Shown here piece by piece: positions 63,351 through 64,000 of a DNA stretch of 64,000 nt. Source of the DNA: a bacterium BMS3Bbin03 (GTDB lineage Bacteria; Zhuqueibacterota; JdFR-76; BMS3Abin05); assembly GCA_002898015.1 (NCBI GenBank), contig BDTM01000067.1, positions 20,316-84,315 on the forward strand, read 5' to 3'. The notes under the pieces are model-generated. The model was given only the letters and a program-made list of their open reading frames with translations, was not told where the DNA came from and searched no databases. A program made the position numbers and the translations under genes. Position 1 is the first letter of the stretch, and each line of letters opens with the position of its first letter.

Positions 63351-64000
63351 TTAGCGGACAACCGCGATTTTTTGCATTTCAATTTTATGATTTTTTGTAT
63401 TTTTGAAAATAATCACATAAACGCCGCCGGGCACAAACTCGTTGTTGTCAGTTGTTAAATCCCATATTAAATTTTTATTGGCTGAACGATCCCCAAAAGT
63501 TTTTATAATCACGCCATTTTCATTCAAAATAAAAACTTTTGAATGGGTTGGGATATTCAGGATATTGACAAGTTGGCCGTTCACAGAAGGATTTGGGAAG
63601 ACCTTTAAAGGAAACTTCTGTGTATAAATTCCGGGAGGATTTCTGTAAGGAATTTTCACGGTATGATCGCCTTTCCCCAGATTCGGCAGCACGATCAACA
63701 GCCTGGAATTTTCGATTCGGTACTTCATGATTGGGCTGTCATCGATGGTTATTTGCCCGGCCAGGCTGTCTTTCCTGACGGGTTGAACCACGATTGTTTC
63801 GTTGTGTCCCATTTCTCCGCTAAATGAAATCTGTATTACATACTTCTTATACGCAAATTGATAGTTTTTCATCCCGAGCAAATCATTTGCAATGGCGGCA
63901 TATTCGTCAAAATAAATGTATCCTAAATTTGGAAAATCCTGCTCCGCTTGGCGAAAGATTTTGTTCCGGATTTGATAGGCAGATTCATCGCCGTAATTAA
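63351..64000 (-). CDS. Secreted protein C-terminus with T9SS sorting domain (partial)
   Basis: The frame stays open past the ATG at 63881 to the window edge, so the N-terminal part is missing. The visible ~216 residues start NYGDESAYQIRNKIFRQAEQ and continue through a beta-rich region. They end in a type IX secretion sorting domain: FPLKVFPNPSVNGQLVNI, VFILNENGVIIKTF, and FVPGGVYVIIF. The protein should be exported to or beyond the cell surface. The catalytic or binding domain lies outside the window. Confidence 0.8.
   Translation of the reverse strand, partial: NYGDESAYQIRNKIFRQAEQDFPNLGYIYFDEYAAIANDLLGMKNYQFAYKKYVIQISFSGEMGHNETIVVQPVRKDSLAGQITIDDSPIMKYRIENSRLLIVLPNLGKGDHTVKIPYRNPPGIYTQKFPLKVFPNPSVNGQLVNILNIPTHSKVFILNENGVIIKTFGDRSANKNLIWDLTTDNNEFVPGGVYVIIFKNTKNHKIEMQKIAVVR

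Overview
The window reads as chromosome of a Gram-negative bacterium, most likely from the Fibrobacterota-Chlorobiota-Bacteroidota group or a neighbour such as Calditrichota/KSB1. This is an inference from gene content, not from a marker-gene tree. The signs are two proteins with type IX secretion (T9SS) C-terminal sorting domains (42175-44376 and 63351-64000), a PorV/PorQ-like outer-membrane protein, a DUF4835 protein, TonB/ExbB/ExbD with a TonB-dependent receptor, LptE, and a rubrerythrin that suggests low-oxygen life. No rRNA, CRISPR array, prophage or intact transposase gene was seen. One tRNA, Gln(TTG), is present.

Layout. 1-780: AT-rich edge with the end of an ABC transporter ATPase and a gene remnant. 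781-9395: RND efflux locus, one adaptor and two permeases, interrupted by a tandem repeat block and a truncated GxxExxY gene. 10343-15400: rubrerythrin, then WbqC-like, cyclase-family, FAD oxidoreductase, DUF2520, a small unknown protein and CutA. 15570-17533: tonB-exbB-exbD. 17538-24137: a Nudix enzyme resembling NUDT22, a crotonase lacking both catalytic glutamates, a NagB/PIG-L fusion, SpmA/SpmB and a TIM-barrel protein. 24285-29884: a tight minus-strand operon of phosphoesterase, roadblock protein, Ras-like GTPase, second roadblock protein, UMF1-type MFS transporter and NadB. 30037-36475: PriA, a helix-hairpin-helix plus beta-barrel protein, a PorV/PorQ-like protein and a DUF4835 protein. 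37162-41970: LptE, sigma-54 activator, metallo-hydrolase, sugar epimerase and PurD.

42175-49654 is a four-gene surface locus (TonB-dependent receptor, DUF4876 lipoprotein, DUF6850-like barrel, YCF48-repeat protein with T9SS tail) behind a good sigma-70 promoter. It is the best candidate here for a poorly described system, and TonB-ExbB-ExbD at 15570-17533 could energise it. 49814-55115 holds tRNA-Gln, then a TetR-controlled export operon (MMPL-type RND pump, LolA-like protein, outer-membrane barrel). 56101-63221 holds glycogen phosphorylase, RadC, a four-helix-bundle (S23) gene with a decayed tandem copy among inverted short-repeat arrays, pyruvate kinase, and a phosphofructokinase with pyrophosphate-type active-site motifs.

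Intergenic regions carry several dispersed repeat families: hairpins with a conserved GACGAAAT-type tail, TTAGGTTGACG ends in inverted pairs, and longer palindromes.
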